Of a stretch of DNA of 64,000 bases, positions 62,785 to 64,000 are shown piece after piece; the first letter of the stretch is position 1; each line of letters begins with the position of its first letter. Made by a program: the position numbers and the translations under genes. Location of the stretch: positions 1 to 64,000 of the forward strand of contig CAMVRT010000009.1 in assembly GCA_947169975.1 (NCBI GenBank), in the 5' to 3' direction. Source of the DNA: an uncultured Oscillospiraceae bacterium (lineage in GTDB: Bacteria; Bacillota; Clostridia; Oscillospirales; Oscillospiraceae). The notes under the pieces were generated by a model, which saw nothing but the letters and a program-made list of their open reading frames with translations, made no database searches and was not told the DNA's origin.

Positions 62785-62833
62785 GCTTGACCCTATCGGG
62801 TACCGGTGAGACGGCGGACGTCTCACCGGCATA

Positions 62834-62910
62834 TGGTAGCGGCACCTGGATTTGAACCGGGGACACTGCGGGTATGAACCGCATGCTCTAGCCAACTGAG
62901 CTATGCCGCC
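62834..62910 (-). tRNA. tRNA-Met (CAT)
   Basis: GGCGGCATAGCTCAGTTGG, anticodon loop TTCATAC (CAT), T-arm GGTTCAAATCC and encoded CCA. The A-U-rich acceptor start GGCGGCA fits elongator Met rather than initiator; a CAT tRNA-Ile2 cannot be fully excluded. First gene of the tRNA operon. Confidence 0.88.
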
Positions 62911-62932
62911 ATGCCACGATAGGGCAAGAGTT

Positions 62933-62962
62933 AATATAACACAGGGCTTGTCGCCTTGTCAA
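62933..62962 (-). promoter_or_regulatory. Promoter of the tRNA operon
   Basis: On the minus strand TTGACA (62957-62962) and TATATT (62933-62938) are 18 bp apart, 22 bp upstream of tRNA-Met. Confidence 0.75.
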
Positions 62963-63034
62963 GAATTATTTTTCCCCATGGGACAACTTTTTTTCTGCTG
63001 TGATCTGCGTCGGAAGCTGTCGCAAAGTTGGGGG

Positions 63035-63063
63035 TGTACAAAAGGGGCAAGGTGTGGTATACT
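63035..63063 (+). promoter_or_regulatory. Probable promoter of the RNase J gene
   Basis: TGTACA (63035-63040) and TATACT (63058-63063) with 17-bp spacing. The resulting leader is about 230 nt and has GC hairpins, including GGGAGG-CATA-CCTCCC (about 63137-63152). I see no open frame in the gap. Confidence 0.5.
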
Positions 63064-63298
63064 TTGTGCAAAGTGCAGAATTATAGCACGATTTTTTGTG
63101 TGTTTCGCAGCTCTGCGGAGGCTGCGATCCGATAGAGGGAGGCATACCTCCCGATCACACGGCGGTCGGGCGATGATCCGGCAGACGGCGGCGAAGCAGG
63201 GCCGTGCGGATGCGGACGCGCCCTTTCTTTTGCTGCGCCCATTTTCGGCCGCGGCAGTCTCCGCCGGATGAAAACCCTGTGCAAATAAAGGAGAAACT

Positions 63299-64000
63299 AT
63301 GGCAGAAAAACTGAAAATCATCCCCCTTGGCGGTCTCAACGAGATCGGCAAGAACATGACCGCCTATGAGTACGGCGGCGAGATCATCGTGGTGGACTGC
63401 GGCATGGCCTTTCCCGGCGACGATATGTACGGTATCGACTGCGTGATCCCTGACGTGACGTATCTGGAGAAGAACAGGGCACGCCTGCGCGGCCTGTTTA
63501 TCACCCACGGCCACGAGGACCACATCGGCGGCATCCCCTACGTGCTGCAGCAGGTCAACATGCCCATCTACTGCACCCGGCTCACTGCCGGTCTCATCAA
63601 GCTGAAGCTGCAGGAGCACGGGATGGTGAGCACCACCAAGCTCATCACGGTGGAGTCCGGCATGACCATCCGGGCCGGCAAGTTCCAGGTGGAGTTCCTC
63701 CACGTGAACCACTCCATCCCTGACTCGGTGGCCTTCGCCATCCACACCCGGATGGGCACGATTGTTCACACCGGCGACTTCAAGATCGACTCCACCCCCA
63801 TCGACGGGGAGGTCATCGACCTGGCCCGCTTCGGCGAGCTGGGCAAGGAGGGCGTGCTGGCCCTGCTTGCCGACTCCACCAATGTGGAGAAGCCCGGCTA
63901 CACCATGAGCGAGCGGGCAGTTGGCCGCACCTTTGCGCGGCAGTTCGCCGGCTGCGACAAGCGCATCATTGTCACCACCTTTGCCAGCAACGTCCACCGC
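63299..64000 (+). CDS. rnj: Ribonuclease J (3' end cut by window edge)
   Basis: RNase J is a metallo-beta-lactamase fold exo/endoribonuclease central to mRNA decay and rRNA maturation in Firmicutes. The first 234 codons are visible: MAEKLKIIPLGGLNEIGKNM, the zinc site H70-G-H72-E-D74-H75, VNHSIPDSVAFAIHT, HTGDFKIDSTPIDG and LLADSTNVEKPGYT. ATG 63299 follows AAAGGAG. The beta-CASP and C-terminal domains lie beyond the window. Confidence 0.95.
   Translation, partial: MAEKLKIIPLGGLNEIGKNMTAYEYGGEIIVVDCGMAFPGDDMYGIDCVIPDVTYLEKNRARLRGLFITHGHEDHIGGIPYVLQQVNMPIYCTRLTAGLIKLKLQEHGMVSTTKLITVESGMTIRAGKFQVEFLHVNHSIPDSVAFAIHTRMGTIVHTGDFKIDSTPIDGEVIDLARFGELGKEGVLALLADSTNVEKPGYTMSERAVGRTFARQFAGCDKRIIVTTFASNVHR

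Overview
The window looks like the chromosome of a high-GC, endospore-lineage anaerobic Firmicute, most like a gut Oscillospiraceae-type clostridium (an inference from gene content, not from a phylogeny). The signs are an oxygen-independent ribonucleotide reductase (NrdD/NrdG), sporulation genes (spoIID, bofA with its usual neighbour yaaL), a two-subunit glycine decarboxylase (GcvPA/GcvPB), an M-box riboswitch, RNase J, RecD2, and lipoprotein-based starch use. No rRNA, prophage, transposase or CRISPR array was seen. Both window edges cut genes: nrdD on the left and the RNase J gene on the right.

Layout, left to right. 1-5.4 kb: nrdD (partial), nrdG, a DUF4037 protein and a TPR protein on the minus strand, then a divergent anion permease and a small hypothetical gene on the plus strand. 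5.4-12.6 kb (minus): a complete glycine cleavage operon that opens with a fused GcvT-serine hydroxymethyltransferase gene, followed by gcvH, gcvPA, gcvPB and lpdA. 12.7-17.1 kb (minus): cysE and a ferrous iron uptake locus (two feoA, feoB, a small Cys-rich membrane protein) with repeated operator-like dyads. 17.2-18.1 kb: a DegV protein. 18.1-31.2 kb (minus): a starch/maltodextrin locus with a starch-binding lipoprotein, alpha-amylase, pullulanase, and an ABC importer with its own unusually long ATPase.

31.4-35.3 kb: an island of visibly lower GC. It encodes a membrane-anchored subtilase-VWA-zinc-ribbon protein and a four-helix membrane partner, and sits beside a duplicated 3' end of rpsI. 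35.2-36.1 kb: rpsI-rplM. 36.3-40.0 kb: ttcA-like, an MFS transporter and a GH2 hydrolase, translationally coupled. 40.2-42.5 kb: bofA, yaaL, tadA, spoIID. 42.6-46.2 kb: a two-component system followed by an HtrA protease, resembling a secretion-stress module. 46.3-48.9 kb (minus): two half-size TauE/SafE proteins, a DUF1540 protein and mgtE behind an M-box riboswitch. 49.1-57.7 kb (plus): a DNA repair run (radC, uvrB, a YbaK-type deacylase, uvrA, recD2), then comF. 58.5-61.5 kb: mreB, an aminotransferase and a DUF2461 protein. 61.6-62.9 kb (minus): a polytopic membrane protein and a tRNA operon (Met-Glu-Val). 63.3 kb to the end: RNase J.

Most promoters could be read directly as TTGACA/TATAAT-type pairs with 17-18 bp spacing, so several operon boundaries and regulators (NrdR boxes, iron-type dyads, M-box) are supported by sequence. 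The best candidate for something undescribed is the subtilase-VWA-zinc-ribbon protein and its membrane partner beside the rpsI duplication.
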